Source: a bacterium (GTDB lineage Bacteria; SZUA-182; SZUA-191; JAJRXT01). Taken from it: a DNA stretch of 60,048 nt. A program made the position numbers and the translations under genes. Location: positions 1 to 60,048 of the forward strand of contig JAJRUS010000139.1 of assembly GCA_024277675.1 (NCBI GenBank). Direction: 5' to 3'. Positions 43,614 through 52,643 of the stretch are shown here, one piece after another. The notes under the pieces are model-generated. The model saw only the letters and a list, made by a program, of their open reading frames with translations. It did no database searches and was not told the DNA's origin. How positions within the stretch are numbered: position 1 is the first letter of the stretch; each line of letters starts with the position of its first letter.

Positions 43614-44618
43614 TCATTTGAAATGTTCATACCCTTTTTTGGGGATAACCGGTTGCCCGTTGCTATCAATAAAATGGATTCCCCGCGCTCCTGATTCAAT
43701 GCAACCGATAACCGATAGTGGGGTTTGGTGTTGTTTAGTAAATTCCTGTATCAAATGATCAAGCTTATCAGCAGGTACGGTAAATAGCAGTTCATAGTCT
43801 TCCCCGCCGCCAAGCGCCAACTCGTAAACCGAAAGGCCCAACTGTCGGGCGGCATCCGCTACTGCCTGGGAAATAGGCAATCGATTAAGCCAAATTTCAG
43901 CCCCTACGTTACTTTCTTTAGTCAGTTGTTTAATATCAGATGCCAGCCCATCGCTTAAATCTATCATCGAACTGGCCCGTCTGCTCTTTGCGATCAGGCG
44001 CGCCTCTTTACATAGCGGGGTGGGGGTAAGTTGCCGTTTTACCAAGCCTGGATGGGAGTCTGGCTTGTTGGCCCTAAGTAGCGCCAGCCCGGCCGCCGCT
44101 TCACCCAGGCAGCCGGTAACCAGCAGATGATCGCCCGGTTTTGCGCCCCGCCGGCTGAGCAATAGCTCTTTTTCTACCTCACCCCACAGGCTGATACTGA
44201 TCATTATGGTATTGGGGGAGGCCGAGGTGTCCCCACCAATTATGGCAGTTCCATACTGCTCCCCCAGCGCTTTTAACCCATCGTAGAGTTCAGTGACAAA
44301 CTCCAGGGTTGTATCCGCAGGTAAAGCCATACTTACTAAAGCATAACGCGGTACGCCGCCCATAGCGGCAATATCGCTTAAATTCACTGCCAGCGCCTTA
44401 TGCCCCAGTTGATGCGGAGTGATATAGTTTAAATCAAAGTGTACCCCTTCCAGCAACAGGTCACGGCTCAGCAAGCCCAATTTTGCACCGGGCAGGGAAA
44501 ATGCCGCCGCATCGTCCCCAATTCCCAATACTACATTGGGGGAAGAAGTTGCCAGCCTTTTTTTTATCTGAGCCAGCAGCTTAAATTCACCTATATCGGA
44601 AATTTTTTTCTTGTTCAT
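43614..44618 (-). CDS. thiL: Thiamine-monophosphate kinase
   Basis: A 334-residue ThiL of the PurM-like ATP-binding fold. It has VVLGIGDDAAAF, ALAVNLSDIAAMGGVPRYALVSMALP (read in part), GGDTSASP, SMIDLSDGLASDIKQL and GGGEDYELLFTV. It phosphorylates thiamine phosphate to the diphosphate cofactor, which the TPP enzyme of the glycan cluster needs. It lies after rsmA with a 161-base gap. Confidence 0.92.
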   Translation of the reverse strand: MNKKKISDIGEFKLLAQIKKRLATSSPNVVLGIGDDAAAFSLPGAKLGLLSRDLLLEGVHFDLNYITPHQLGHKALAVNLSDIAAMGGVPRYALVSMALPADTTLEFVTELYDGLKALGEQYGTAIIGGDTSASPNTIMISISLWGEVEKELLLSRRGAKPGDHLLVTGCLGEAAAGLALLRANKPDSHPGLVKRQLTPTPLCKEARLIAKSRRASSMIDLSDGLASDIKQLTKESNVGAEIWLNRLPISQAVADAARQLGLSVYELALGGGEDYELLFTVPADKLDHLIQEFTKQHQTPLSVIGCIESGARGIHFIDSNGQPVIPKKGYEHFK

Positions 44619-44779
44619 TGACCAAGACTGTTAGATTTTTTACAAAAATTTTTCATGAAGAACCCAGGGATGCAGGAAGGAGAAAATTTGGGTATGATGT
44701 TATTTTTATCTACCTTCCCTTCCGGCCACAATTCTGTTCTATCTGCCTGAAAATCTAATCAAATCTACGTACTATAATT

Positions 44780-45637
44780 TTATTTTAGGCACAATTTTGA
44801 AACGTTATCAGCCAGTTCAGCAAAACCCTCCAGGCTGATGGTTTCCCCCCGTACACTGCCGTCTATCCCGGCATCAGCTAAGGCCGCTTTAAGCGATGAC
44901 ACCGGCAAATTTAGTGATGCGGCACGGCTTAGCGCATTAAGAATAGTCTTGCGCCGCTGGGCGAAGGCGGCTTTTACCAGCTTAAAAAATAATTCCTCAT
45001 CCTTGACAACTACCCTAGGTTCTACTAAAGGGGTAAGTTTTACCACCGCTGAATCCACTTTGGGCCGGGGGCTGAAACATTCACTGGGCACCGACATTAT
45101 ATGTTCGACATCCATATGATATTGGATGGCTAAAGTCAAGCTGCCGTAAGCCTTAGTACCTGGCTCGGCTGCCAGCCGCCGGGCAAACTCGGCCTGAAAC
45201 ATTATTGTCAACTGCTCAAACAATAGTTTATGCTTTATTAGCGTTAACAAAATCGGAGTGGAGAGGTAATACGGCAGATTAGCTACAAGCTTAAACCTGG
45301 CGGTTTTGCTTGCCAGATATTGCTCAGCCAACCGTTGATAGTCATATTTAGCGGCATCTGCCCGGATGATTGTCACATTGTGGTTATCCTTAAGCGCCTG
45401 CTGTAAGAACTCACATAACCGGGGGTCTATCTCCAACGCAATGACCTGTTTGGCGGCTTGGGCCAGATACCAGGTCAGCTTACCGGTTCCGGGGCCGATT
45501 TCTACTACCTGCTGCCGGGGAGTAAGCTTTGCCGCCTGGACAATTTGCTGTAGTATGGGGTGAGAGATCAGGTAGTGCTGCCCAAAATGTTTACGAGCCG
45601 GGGGAATCCGCAGGCTAGGGCCGTCAGCAGAAAGCAT
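44780..45637 (-). CDS. rsmA: 16S rRNA dimethyladenosine transferase
   Basis: A 285-residue KsgA/RsmA. It has KHFGQHYLI, the SAM-binding VVEIGPGTGKLTWYLA and LEIDPRLC, the catalytic NLPYYLSTPIL, and the C-terminal RRKTILNALS. It dimethylates two adjacent adenines near the 3' end of 16S rRNA. It is followed by thiL, and pdxA and a DUF3108 gene lie upstream; the pdxA-ksgA linkage is common. Confidence 0.93.
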   Translation of the reverse strand: MLSADGPSLRIPPARKHFGQHYLISHPILQQIVQAAKLTPRQQVVEIGPGTGKLTWYLAQAAKQVIALEIDPRLCEFLQQALKDNHNVTIIRADAAKYDYQRLAEQYLASKTARFKLVANLPYYLSTPILLTLIKHKLLFEQLTIMFQAEFARRLAAEPGTKAYGSLTLAIQYHMDVEHIMSVPSECFSPRPKVDSAVVKLTPLVEPRVVVKDEELFFKLVKAAFAQRRKTILNALSRAASLNLPVSSLKAALADAGIDGSVRGETISLEGFAELADNVSKLCLK

Positions 45638-45649
45638 TTTGGCTGTTCC

Positions 45650-46561
45650 TTATGGCGAGGTATAGCTTATCTTATTTAACCGCCCGATAATATCTCCCAA
45701 ACCGATAGCATTTTCAGCTATGCCCTCCAAGGGGACTAAATCTTCAGACATCAAGGCCCAGATACGTCCTTCCTTGGTACCGAAGATATTCTTGTTCACC
45801 TTAATCTTCATCACCGTACCTGGAATATCATCCCAACGCTGCCGGCGGCGCTGTTTTTTCTCCTGCTTGTCATTCAGCACTTCTATTATATATTTATCTA
45901 TCCCCTTGTCGGGAATGGATGGAATCCAATATTTCTTCCCCTTCCGAATTTTGCCGAACGCCCCCGCCCTGAGATTATAAAAGGCGGAGAGAATATCGTG
46001 ATAGGTTACCCCCTTCGGGATATCATAGCAATTCTGACTTACAATGCGATGGTTGCGAACTATTGCATAATCTATTCTGTTATTTTCATAATCAAACCAG
46101 TCGAAGCTTTGATCTACTAAATCGCCTATAGTTACCGTTCTTTCAAACTGCAAGGGTCGCAAGCGCCGTCCGTCAGCCGTCTCTTCCATATAGGAGACAT
46201 ACCGATTCTCACGGTAGTTGGTCAACCAACCCACCAACCCCTTGGTCTTAGCCCACATGGTGGCCTTATACTGACCGCTTAGGTTATCCTGCTTAAAGCT
46301 GATTACGCAATCGGCTATATGACTGAACAAAAAAACCCCTAACTGATAATCCAGTCTTTCGCCTAAAAACCGTTGCGCAATAGATTTGGCCCCGGCCCTT
46401 GTGCTGGCCGTTTCACTTACCAAATCAGGTCTCTCTCCAGCCCAGGTGGTTGCCGCCCCTATATGGGTGTCTTGATCTTTGAGCGCCAGCCAGCCCAGGA
46501 GCAGTGAGATTGTTAGAGTTGATGCTATATAATATTTGCGTTTCAAATTAATCAATCCCAA
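45650..46561 (-). CDS. DUF3108-family exported protein
   Basis: A 303-residue protein with an N-terminal membrane or signal segment (YYIASTLTISLLLGWLAL). The middle, RENRYVSYMEETADGRRLRPLQFERTVTIGD (read in part), YENNRIDYAIV and PKGVTYHDILSAFYNLRAG, is typical of DUF3108, a periplasmic beta-rich family of unknown role in envelope biology. The C-terminus is basic (KQEKKQRRRQRW). It lies between pdxA and rsmA in one direction. Confidence 0.75.
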   Translation of the reverse strand: MGLINLKRKYYIASTLTISLLLGWLALKDQDTHIGAATTWAGERPDLVSETASTRAGAKSIAQRFLGERLDYQLGVFLFSHIADCVISFKQDNLSGQYKATMWAKTKGLVGWLTNYRENRYVSYMEETADGRRLRPLQFERTVTIGDLVDQSFDWFDYENNRIDYAIVRNHRIVSQNCYDIPKGVTYHDILSAFYNLRAGAFGKIRKGKKYWIPSIPDKGIDKYIIEVLNDKQEKKQRRRQRWDDIPGTVMKIKVNKNIFGTKEGRIWALMSEDLVPLEGIAENAIGLGDIIGRLNKISYTSP

Positions 46562-46587
46562 AATTTTAGTCGGTTATGCTAAACAGT

Positions 46588-47583
46588 TTACAGCCGTGGA
46601 CGGCTGGCCAGTTTAAGGGCGGCCACCAGACTGGCCGGATCAGCCAGCCCTTTACCGGCAATATCCCAGGCACATCCGTGTCCTACTGAGGTACGAATAA
46701 TGGGCAATCCCAGGGTGATATTTACCGCCTCCCGGGGCGCCCTCATTTTAAGCGGAATCAGGCCCTGGTCATGATACATAGCCAGCACGGCATCAAACTC
46801 ACCGTCAATGGCCCGGTAAAACAAACTATCAGCCGGCAAGGGGCCATATACCGCTATGCCTGATTTTTGGGCCTGGGTAACCGCCGGCTGGATGTGTGCC
46901 TGCTCCTCCTCCCCCAGCAAGCCTCCCTCCCCGGCGTGTGGATTCAAAGCCGCCACCGCAATCCGCGGGTGCAATACACCCCATTGAGGCAAACAGCAGT
47001 CTACCAACTTAATTATACGTAAGACCCTGTCTGCCGAAATCCTGGATGACACTTGACTAAACGGCAAATGCGTGGTTACCAACACTACCCGCAAGTCACC
47101 CCCCACTAGCATCATGGCATAATCACGGGTGCGGGTCAACTCACCCAGCAACTCGGTATGGCCGGGATAATTATAGCCTGCCTGCTGTAGGGCCTGTTTG
47201 CTAATGGGGGCGGTAGCAATGGCCGCAATTTCAGCATTTAAAGCCAGCTCGACCGCAGTCTTTATATATCGATATGCCGCCTCGCCGGTATATTTATCGG
47301 GCTTACCCGGTATAATCTGCGACAGCTTAAGCCGGGGAAAGTCCCATACGGCTATTTGGCCCGGCTTAAAAACCGCCCTCGCCAAGCTATCATTTACCGG
47401 TTGTAATTTAAGCGAAAGCCCCAAGCTTTTTTGAGTGTCTTCCAGCAATGAAAGATTACCCACCACCAACGGGCGGCAAAAATCATATACCCAAGGTAAG
47501 CTAAGCGCCTTTAATATTATCTCCGGGCCGATCCCGGCCCCATCTCCCAGGGTGATACCGATTATGGGTAATTCCATGCTCAA
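46588..47583 (-). CDS. pdxA: 4-hydroxythreonine-4-phosphate dehydrogenase
   Basis: A 331-residue PdxA, which acts in DXP-dependent PLP synthesis. GITLGDGAGIGPEI starts the fold. The metal His residues are in TTHLPFSQ, LNPHAGEGG and AMYHDQGLIP. The C-terminal motif is normally SVDHGTAxDIAGKG; here it is SVGHGCAWDIAGKG, so the Asp is Gly. The first Met is at 47583, but MELPIIG two codons later is an alternative. PLP/PMP supplied here is needed by the sugar dehydrase. Confidence 0.9.
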   Translation of the reverse strand: MSMELPIIGITLGDGAGIGPEIILKALSLPWVYDFCRPLVVGNLSLLEDTQKSLGLSLKLQPVNDSLARAVFKPGQIAVWDFPRLKLSQIIPGKPDKYTGEAAYRYIKTAVELALNAEIAAIATAPISKQALQQAGYNYPGHTELLGELTRTRDYAMMLVGGDLRVVLVTTHLPFSQVSSRISADRVLRIIKLVDCCLPQWGVLHPRIAVAALNPHAGEGGLLGEEEQAHIQPAVTQAQKSGIAVYGPLPADSLFYRAIDGEFDAVLAMYHDQGLIPLKMRAPREAVNITLGLPIIRTSVGHGCAWDIAGKGLADPASLVAALKLASRPRL

Positions 47584-47686
47584 TCCTATAACCCGCCCTA
47601 AAGTAGTTGCACAGTTTGACTTACCGCTAAACTCAATATTATAATATTATCATGACGCTCTAAGATAAGTCTAGAACAAATCTTGA

Positions 47687-47888
47687 TGTGGCAGCCAAGT
47701 AAAAATATCACCATGAGGGCATGGAGACATACATATAGAGTCGCAGAAAATTAGAATAGGTTGCAGGTAGTGCAATTAAGCTTAGTGGGCAGGTATACGG
47801 TTAAGGAAGCGGCAGAAAAGTTGAAGCTGTCGCCGAGACACAGGTAAGGGGGTTGCGCAGGATGAGTGCATGCACCGGGAGCGGCTGG
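47687..47888 (+). mobile_element. Decayed transposase remnant 2 (ISNCY-like)
   Basis: It begins TGTGGCAGCCAAGTAAAAAT, like the left end at 25375, and keeps ATGGAGACA. A frame then reads NRLQVVQLSLVGRYTVKEAAEKLKLSPRHR, the same HTH as in remnant 1, and ends at TAA. The rest is frameshifted (GGTTGCGCAGGATGAG). It is cut on the right by a MITE-like repeat at 47891. The whole 47584-48090 gap is filled by these two. Confidence 0.65.
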
Positions 47889-47890
47889 GA

Positions 47891-48053
47891 GGCCGGTCGG
47901 GCTTTGGAGTTCGTAGCGAGGAAAGTAAAGCAACATAGCCCATTTTTTCGATCATTCGAGGCGAACAATCATGACTGAAATAACTTGCCTATTTAACTAA
48001 AATGAACATGTTTATCACTTTTCGCAGTAGAACCACCTAAAGTCCGACGGGCC
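47891..48053. mobile_element. MITE-like element copy 2 with imperfect TIRs
   Basis: The inverted ends are GGCCGGTCGGGCTTTGG at 47891 and CTAAAGTCCGACGGGCC at 48037-48053 (14 of 17 match). The interior matches the copy at 27934-28095 (TTCGTAGCGAGGAAAGTAA, CCCATTTTTTCG, ATGTTTATCACTTT). It lies 38 bases after the fhs stop and may act as its terminator. Confidence 0.62.
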
Positions 48054-48090
48054 ACCCAGGTTTCGATCGCTACTATGAACGTACCGGATT

Positions 48091-49857
48091 TTAGAAGAGG
48101 CCTTTTACCTTGCCGGTTTCTACATCTACATCCACCCTTCTATATGCGGGATCCGAGCAGGTACCCGGCATTAGTTTTATGTTCCCGGCAATAGGTACCA
48201 CAAATCCAGCCCCTTTATAGGTCAGGATATCCCGAATCTGAAGCCTCCAGCCTTTCGGAGCACCCTTAACATTTGGATCGTCGGAGAGGGACAGGTGGGT
48301 TTTGACCATGCAGGTTCCCAGCTTGGCGATTTCCGGATCGGCTTCCATGGCTTTGGCTTTGCTTAAAGCTTCCTCGGTGTAATCGACCCCGTCGGCGCCA
48401 TAAACCTCCCTGGCAATCAGGTCAATTCGCTCTCTCAATGGAGTGCTGAGCTCATATAGGAATTTAAAGTTGTTGGGTTCGTTACAGGCATCAACCACCG
48501 CATCAGCCAACTCCAAAGCGCCATCGCCGCCTTTTTCCCAATGGCGGGATAAAGCCACACGTGCACCGGCAGCCTCGGCTATGCGGCGTACGGCTGCAAT
48601 TTCAGCATCCGTATCCGTATAGAAAGCATTGATACAAACCACCGGGTTGATACCCGCTTTTTTGACCACATTGATAATATGCTTCAAATTGCTGGCAGCG
48701 CCGGCTTCCACCCAACCCACATTTTCGCCGGTGTACTCATCCGGTAATGGATGTCCGGGTACCGGAACCGGAGCGCCGCCGTGGCACTTGAGCGCCCTGA
48801 TGGTGGCCACCACCACCGCTGCATTGGGATGGTTTCCGGAAAAACGGCATTTTAAGTTCCAGAATTTCTCAAAGCCGATATCCGCCCCGAATCCCGATTC
48901 GGTTACATGATAATCTCCCAGTTTTAATCCAAGCCGGTCAGCCACAATCGAGGACTGGCCGATAGCTATATTGGCAAACGGCCCGGCATGTACGAATACC
49001 GGCTGGCCCTCGATGGTTTGCATCAGGTTCGGATTAAGCGCTTCCACCATCCAGGCGGTCATGGCGCCATCCACTTCCAGATCGGCGGTAGTTACCGGCT
49101 GGCCCGATTTATCATAAGCCAGCACAATCTTAGCCATTTTCTGGCGCATGTCCTTTAAGTCATTAGCCACCGCCAGAATGGCCATAATCTCAGAAGAAAC
49201 AGCAATAGCAAAGCCGGATTTCATCTCGAACCCGTCCATTTTCCCGCCGATACCGATAATGATATTACGCAATGCCTGAGCGCAGAAATCGAGAATCCAC
49301 TTCATCTCAACTCTTTCCGGGTCAATATCCAGGCGCTTGAGGTTTCTTTTGGCCAATTTCTCATCGTCATAGTTGGCTTCATGCTGCATCCTGGAGGTGA
49401 GCGCTACCATGGCCAGGTTGTGAGCATTCATAATGGCGTTTATATCCCCGGTTAAGCCCAGCGAGAACGGAGTAAGCGGAATACACTGGGAAAGCCCGCA
49501 GCCGGCTGCCGAACCCTTGATATTCATGGTCGGCCCACCGGATGGCTGCCGGATGGCGCCTACTACGCTTTTGCCTCTTTTCCCCAACCCCTGGATCAGC
49601 CCGATTGTGGTAGTGGATTTTCCTTCACCTAAGGGGGTGGGGGTAATAGCGGTTACATCAATATATTTCCCATCCGGTTTATCTTCCAGCCGCTTTAATG
49701 CCCTTTTGAAATCTATTTTACCTACATGGTGCCCATGAGGAAGAAGCTCCTCTTTTTCCAGGCCCAGCTCATCAGCCAGTTGATAAACGGTCTTCATCCG
49801 GGTTTCAGCATCTTCGGCTATTTCCCAATCAGCATGTTGGGTAGGATCTAACGCCAT
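48091..49857 (-). CDS. fhs: Formate-tetrahydrofolate ligase
   Basis: A 588-residue Fhs. The P-loop is [16 protein letters not shown] (about 72-87), with [19 protein letters not shown] and [13 protein letters not shown]. It makes 10-formyl-THF from formate, THF and ATP, in one-carbon metabolism or the methyl branch of the Wood-Ljungdahl pathway. An AAGGAGG precedes the ATG. No acs or fdh genes are in the window, so full acetogenesis cannot be claimed. Confidence 0.95.
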   Translation of the reverse strand: MALDPTQHADWEIAEDAETRMKTVYQLADELGLEKEELLPHGHHVGKIDFKRALKRLEDKPDGKYIDVTAITPTPLGEGKSTTTIGLIQGLGKRGKSVVGAIRQPSGGPTMNIKGSAAGCGLSQCIPLTPFSLGLTGDINAIMNAHNLAMVALTSRMQHEANYDDEKLAKRNLKRLDIDPERVEMKWILDFCAQALRNIIIGIGGKMDGFEMKSGFAIAVSSEIMAILAVANDLKDMRQKMAKIVLAYDKSGQPVTTADLEVDGAMTAWMVEALNPNLMQTIEGQPVFVHAGPFANIAIGQSSIVADRLGLKLGDYHVTESGFGADIGFEKFWNLKCRFSGNHPNAAVVVATIRALKCHGGAPVPVPGHPLPDEYTGENVGWVEAGAASNLKHIINVVKKAGINPVVCINAFYTDTDAEIAAVRRIAEAAGARVALSRHWEKGGDGALELADAVVDACNEPNNFKFLYELSTPLRERIDLIAREVYGADGVDYTEEALSKAKAMEADPEIAKLGTCMVKTHLSLSDDPNVKGAPKGWRLQIRDILTYKGAGFVVPIAGNIKLMPGTCSDPAYRRVDVDVETGKVKGLF

Positions 49858-49880
49858 ATATTGCCTCCTTCTGTATTAGG

Positions 49881-50285
49881 TTAATAATTCAGTCGTTTAT
49901 TTTTCGCTTTAATCCTGACTATAAGCTTTACTGCCATATCCAGCAAGCCCTTTATTTCTTTTATCGTATAATCCTCAACTTCGCCTATTGGATAGCGGCT
50001 ATCCATATAATACTTGGTTGCCCGGCGACATACATCCAAAAAATCTGCAAACGAAGCATCAAATTTTATGGCAGAATTTAATAACTCCTCCAAATCATGA
50101 ATTTTTCTTAATTGCCAACCATTGGCTATCAAATAACCCTTAAGATATTTTTCTAACGCCTGCTGAATATGCAGGGCGATTATCTCAGGATAACCTTCCT
50201 GCTGATATAGCAATTGAGCGGTTTCCAAATCATGCTGTCCCTTATTGAACCACTCGGCTACCAGCTTTTCCTTACTCTGCAGCAT
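49881..50285 (-). CDS. HEPN-domain protein
   Basis: A 134-residue helical HEPN protein. It has AEWFNKGQHDLETAQLLYQQEG, HIQQALEKYLKGYLIANGW, LRKIHDLEELL and a C-terminal YYMDSRYPIGEVEDY. This is the PF05168-type HEPN often paired with an MNT nucleotidyltransferase. It overlaps the MNT gene by 14 bases. In such pairs the HEPN partner can be an RNase toxin controlled by AMPylation by the MNT partner. The RxxxxH RNase motif is not obvious, so this one may instead assist the MNT. Confidence 0.8.
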   Translation of the reverse strand: MLQSKEKLVAEWFNKGQHDLETAQLLYQQEGYPEIIALHIQQALEKYLKGYLIANGWQLRKIHDLEELLNSAIKFDASFADFLDVCRRATKYYMDSRYPIGEVEDYTIKEIKGLLDMAVKLIVRIKAKNKRLNY

Positions 50286-50601
50286 ACAAAACCTTACCCC
50301 GCTCTAGAATCTCTCTAATAAAATCATCTCCCATATTGAGCCGCTGCTTGATTTCCTCGGGAGTGTATACCAATGGGGAAAAAGGAATACCCCGCTTAGG
50401 GTCGTAAGCCATTTTCTTTAATCTGACCCAACGGTCAATATGCCGTTCTTTAGTCTTTTTGACAATCAACATATCTATATCGCTATCAAGTGTAGCCTGA
50501 TTATGAGCATAAGATCCAAACAGGATAATCTTATCAGGATGGTATTGGGCTTGAATCTTTTGAGCAATGCTTAAAATTATCTCTTTAGCTCCAGGGTTCA
50601 T
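50272..50601 (-). CDS. MNT-type minimal nucleotidyltransferase
   Basis: A 109-residue protein with the polymerase-beta/MNT motif ILFGSYAHNQATLDSDIDMLIV: Gly-Ser, then Asp-x-Asp. A second conserved Asp would lie further on. In HEPN/MNT pairs this enzyme can add AMP to its HEPN partner. It overlaps the HEPN gene by 14 bases and the upstream nuclease-like gene by 4 bases (ATGA), so all three are likely one transcript. Confidence 0.82.
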   Translation of the reverse strand: MNPGAKEIILSIAQKIQAQYHPDKIILFGSYAHNQATLDSDIDMLIVKKTKERHIDRWVRLKKMAYDPKRGIPFSPLVYTPEEIKQRLNMGDDFIREILERGKVLYAAE

Positions 50602-51521
50602 AAAGTCATCCCTTGAGAATAATTAGCATTGTAAACAATTTTAAAATCCTCAATATTAATATTATCTCTTGAAGTTGCTTTCAACCCAAACAAAATAACT
50701 CCTTGAAGATTTCCTAATATCTGGTTATTACTTTCAAAATGGTCATCAATTGCTTTTATTCCTGGAAAATGTGTCCTTATAAAATCATCTATTCTATAAC
50801 AACAATCCCATGGATGTATACACCCCATAAGAAAGTCGGCTCCTTGTGCTTTTGCTTTATTCATTGCACTATCTTTCCCCTCAAACAACCATTTTTCAAT
50901 CTTCTTATCCAAATTTGGTGTCCGAAGATAAAAAAAGTCATAATTTTCAAATTGTTTTCTAAGTACAATTTCAAAATCCCCTAAGTCTAATAAGGGACGG
51001 GGATATTTGCGGTTTTTGTAATCTGCAATAAATTGCTTTATTTGGCTTATGTGACCTTCAATATTCTCACATTTATAATCCCTGTTTTTTAATTGTGAAA
51101 CCACAACATCGTAATCAGGATCATTTATCCCTTTTATGGCATCTTTCAGGCAATCAGGTGGAACTTGTTTTATCTCAGCACTTTCTGATTTAACTTCAAA
51201 GTAAACATCTTCACCGTTAACGCAAGCCACTATATCACAATTTTTATTGCCCACCCCTTTAGGACTTTCCCGGTCAAACTCTCTAATCTGGAGACCCAAG
51301 CATTTCCTTAAAATATAAGTAGCGTGAAACTCGGCTACCAGATTGAAAAACTCTTTCTCTAATTCATTGCTACGATTTTGTACAGGTGTATTCAGTATAG
51401 TTTGAAGCTTTTCTTTTAATTTATTATTAAAGTGCGAGATAACAGTTGGTTCATCATTTAATTTTTGGACGAATATATCCCAAACACTTTGAAAACTAGG
51501 ATATTCATCCAAAAGCTTCAT
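50598..51521 (-). CDS. PD-(D/E)XK-like nuclease in HEPN/MNT operon
   Basis: A 307-residue protein of no family I can name. At about 90-115 it reads NKNCDIVACVNGEDVYFEVKSES. Asp, then E-x-K after a beta-hairpin, is the PD-(D/E)XK nuclease core. An upstream Glu-rich helix (NELEKEFFNLVAEFHATY) could give the extra acidic residue. The C-terminal half (HPWDCCYRIDDFIRTHFPG, LQGVILFGLKA) is unassigned. It is the first gene of a three-gene unit with MNT and HEPN, joined by ATGA. This suggests an antiviral or DNA-targeting module. The base composition is lower GC than the neighbours, as expected for a transferred defence gene. Confidence 0.6.
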   Translation of the reverse strand: MKLLDEYPSFQSVWDIFVQKLNDEPTVISHFNNKLKEKLQTILNTPVQNRSNELEKEFFNLVAEFHATYILRKCLGLQIREFDRESPKGVGNKNCDIVACVNGEDVYFEVKSESAEIKQVPPDCLKDAIKGINDPDYDVVVSQLKNRDYKCENIEGHISQIKQFIADYKNRKYPRPLLDLGDFEIVLRKQFENYDFFYLRTPNLDKKIEKWLFEGKDSAMNKAKAQGADFLMGCIHPWDCCYRIDDFIRTHFPGIKAIDDHFESNNQILGNLQGVILFGLKATSRDNINIEDFKIVYNANYSQGMTL

Positions 51522-51642
51522 GCTAAACTTTCTCCACCCTCCCCGTACATACCTTAAAATGTGGTAATTTTGCTATAGCTACTATCAAGTTACCAGTGGA
51601 TATTGCAGGGGTAAAACTGAATATATCTTAATACAATGAATA

Positions 51643-51660
51643 AATCAAGTTTTCTTGATT
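51643..51660 (-). terminator. Small hairpin after the phosphatase gene
   Basis: AATCAAG, loop TTTT, CTTGATT. It lies 20 bases past the stop of the phosphoglycerate phosphatase, within a direct repeat of TCAAGTTTTCTTKATTATG (K = G or T). It could be a weak terminator. Confidence 0.35.
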
Positions 51661-51679
51661 ATGTGTCAAGTTTTCTTTA

Positions 51680-52513
51680 TTATGTTGCGGATTTCAGCAA
51701 CAAATCAATGGCCTCACAAAAACCATGCGGCCCGATTCCTTTGGTTACCATTACTCCATCAAAATTGGCAGCCGCTTCAAATGAGCCATCCGGCTTACGT
51801 ACCAGAAATGGGCGCTCAACCGCCCGCAGCATGGGTACATCATTTAACGCATCGCCTATGGCCGCAGACTTCAGCCTGGGATTTAGCTGCCGGTACAGGG
51901 TCAACAGGTGTTTTACGGCTTCCCCCTTGTCTGCGTCGCCGGTAATATGATGAAAAAGCCCACCCCTGGTATATTTAAAACCCCTGGTATTTATTTGCTG
52001 TTTAAGCCGGGAGATGATCGCCTGGGATTCATTTAAGATAATAAACGGTTCATCAAACTCACGTCTTTTAGCTAGCGCCGCATCTTCCTCCGGTAAATGA
52101 GTGGCGCCAGCCACCTGAGCCACCGACATTGCTGAAAAACCTGATATTTCAGCCCCGGCAGCATAAGCTGCGTCTTTAAGCGCCCGACAAAGCAGGTGAT
52201 ACGATTGACTTAAGGGTAGATACCACCAGGCGCCGGCAGCCCGCCAGCCTGACGGCTTATCCCAGTTTTGCCGGGGGATGAATACCGCTCCCCCGTTTTC
52301 TGATACAAAAGGATGGTTGTTATCCAGCTCTTTTTTTAATTTTTCCATCTCCGCCCGGGTTTTGCTGGAAACAAATACCACTGGAATGCCTGCTTGCCGG
52401 CAAAGTTTTAATGATTCTTGAGCCAGCCCCAGGGTGTAGGTCCCGGTAGAGAGCAGGGTGCCGTCTAAGTCGGTAAAAATTACCAGCTTATTACCATAAG
52501 TGGCTTTTTTCAT
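51680..52513 (-). CDS. Mannosyl/glucosyl-3-phosphoglycerate phosphatase (HAD-IIB)
   Basis: A 277-residue HAD phosphatase. The nucleophile motif is FTDLDGTLLS, then VFVSSKTRAEM, ENGGAVF, the family-specific YTRGGLFHHITGDADKGEA and GDALNDVPML with the metal Asp. KGIGPHGFCEAI ends the family block. Such enzymes remove phosphate from mannosyl- or glucosyl-3-phosphoglycerate to give the compatible solute. With GpgS two genes upstream the glucosyl form is more likely. It is the third gene of the operon. Confidence 0.85.
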   Translation of the reverse strand: MKKATYGNKLVIFTDLDGTLLSTGTYTLGLAQESLKLCRQAGIPVVFVSSKTRAEMEKLKKELDNNHPFVSENGGAVFIPRQNWDKPSGWRAAGAWWYLPLSQSYHLLCRALKDAAYAAGAEISGFSAMSVAQVAGATHLPEEDAALAKRREFDEPFIILNESQAIISRLKQQINTRGFKYTRGGLFHHITGDADKGEAVKHLLTLYRQLNPRLKSAAIGDALNDVPMLRAVERPFLVRKPDGSFEAAANFDGVMVTKGIGPHGFCEAIDLLLKSAT

Positions 52514-52643
52514 AGTATAGAAAATACAAAATAAAACTTGCTTTAAAGTAAGCCTCCGTTTCCGTCCAAAGGACGGTAGGGGGCGGCGATAACAGTAACG
52601 GTTTACACATAATTAATCCAGGCGGTTGCCTGGTTTTTTCATT

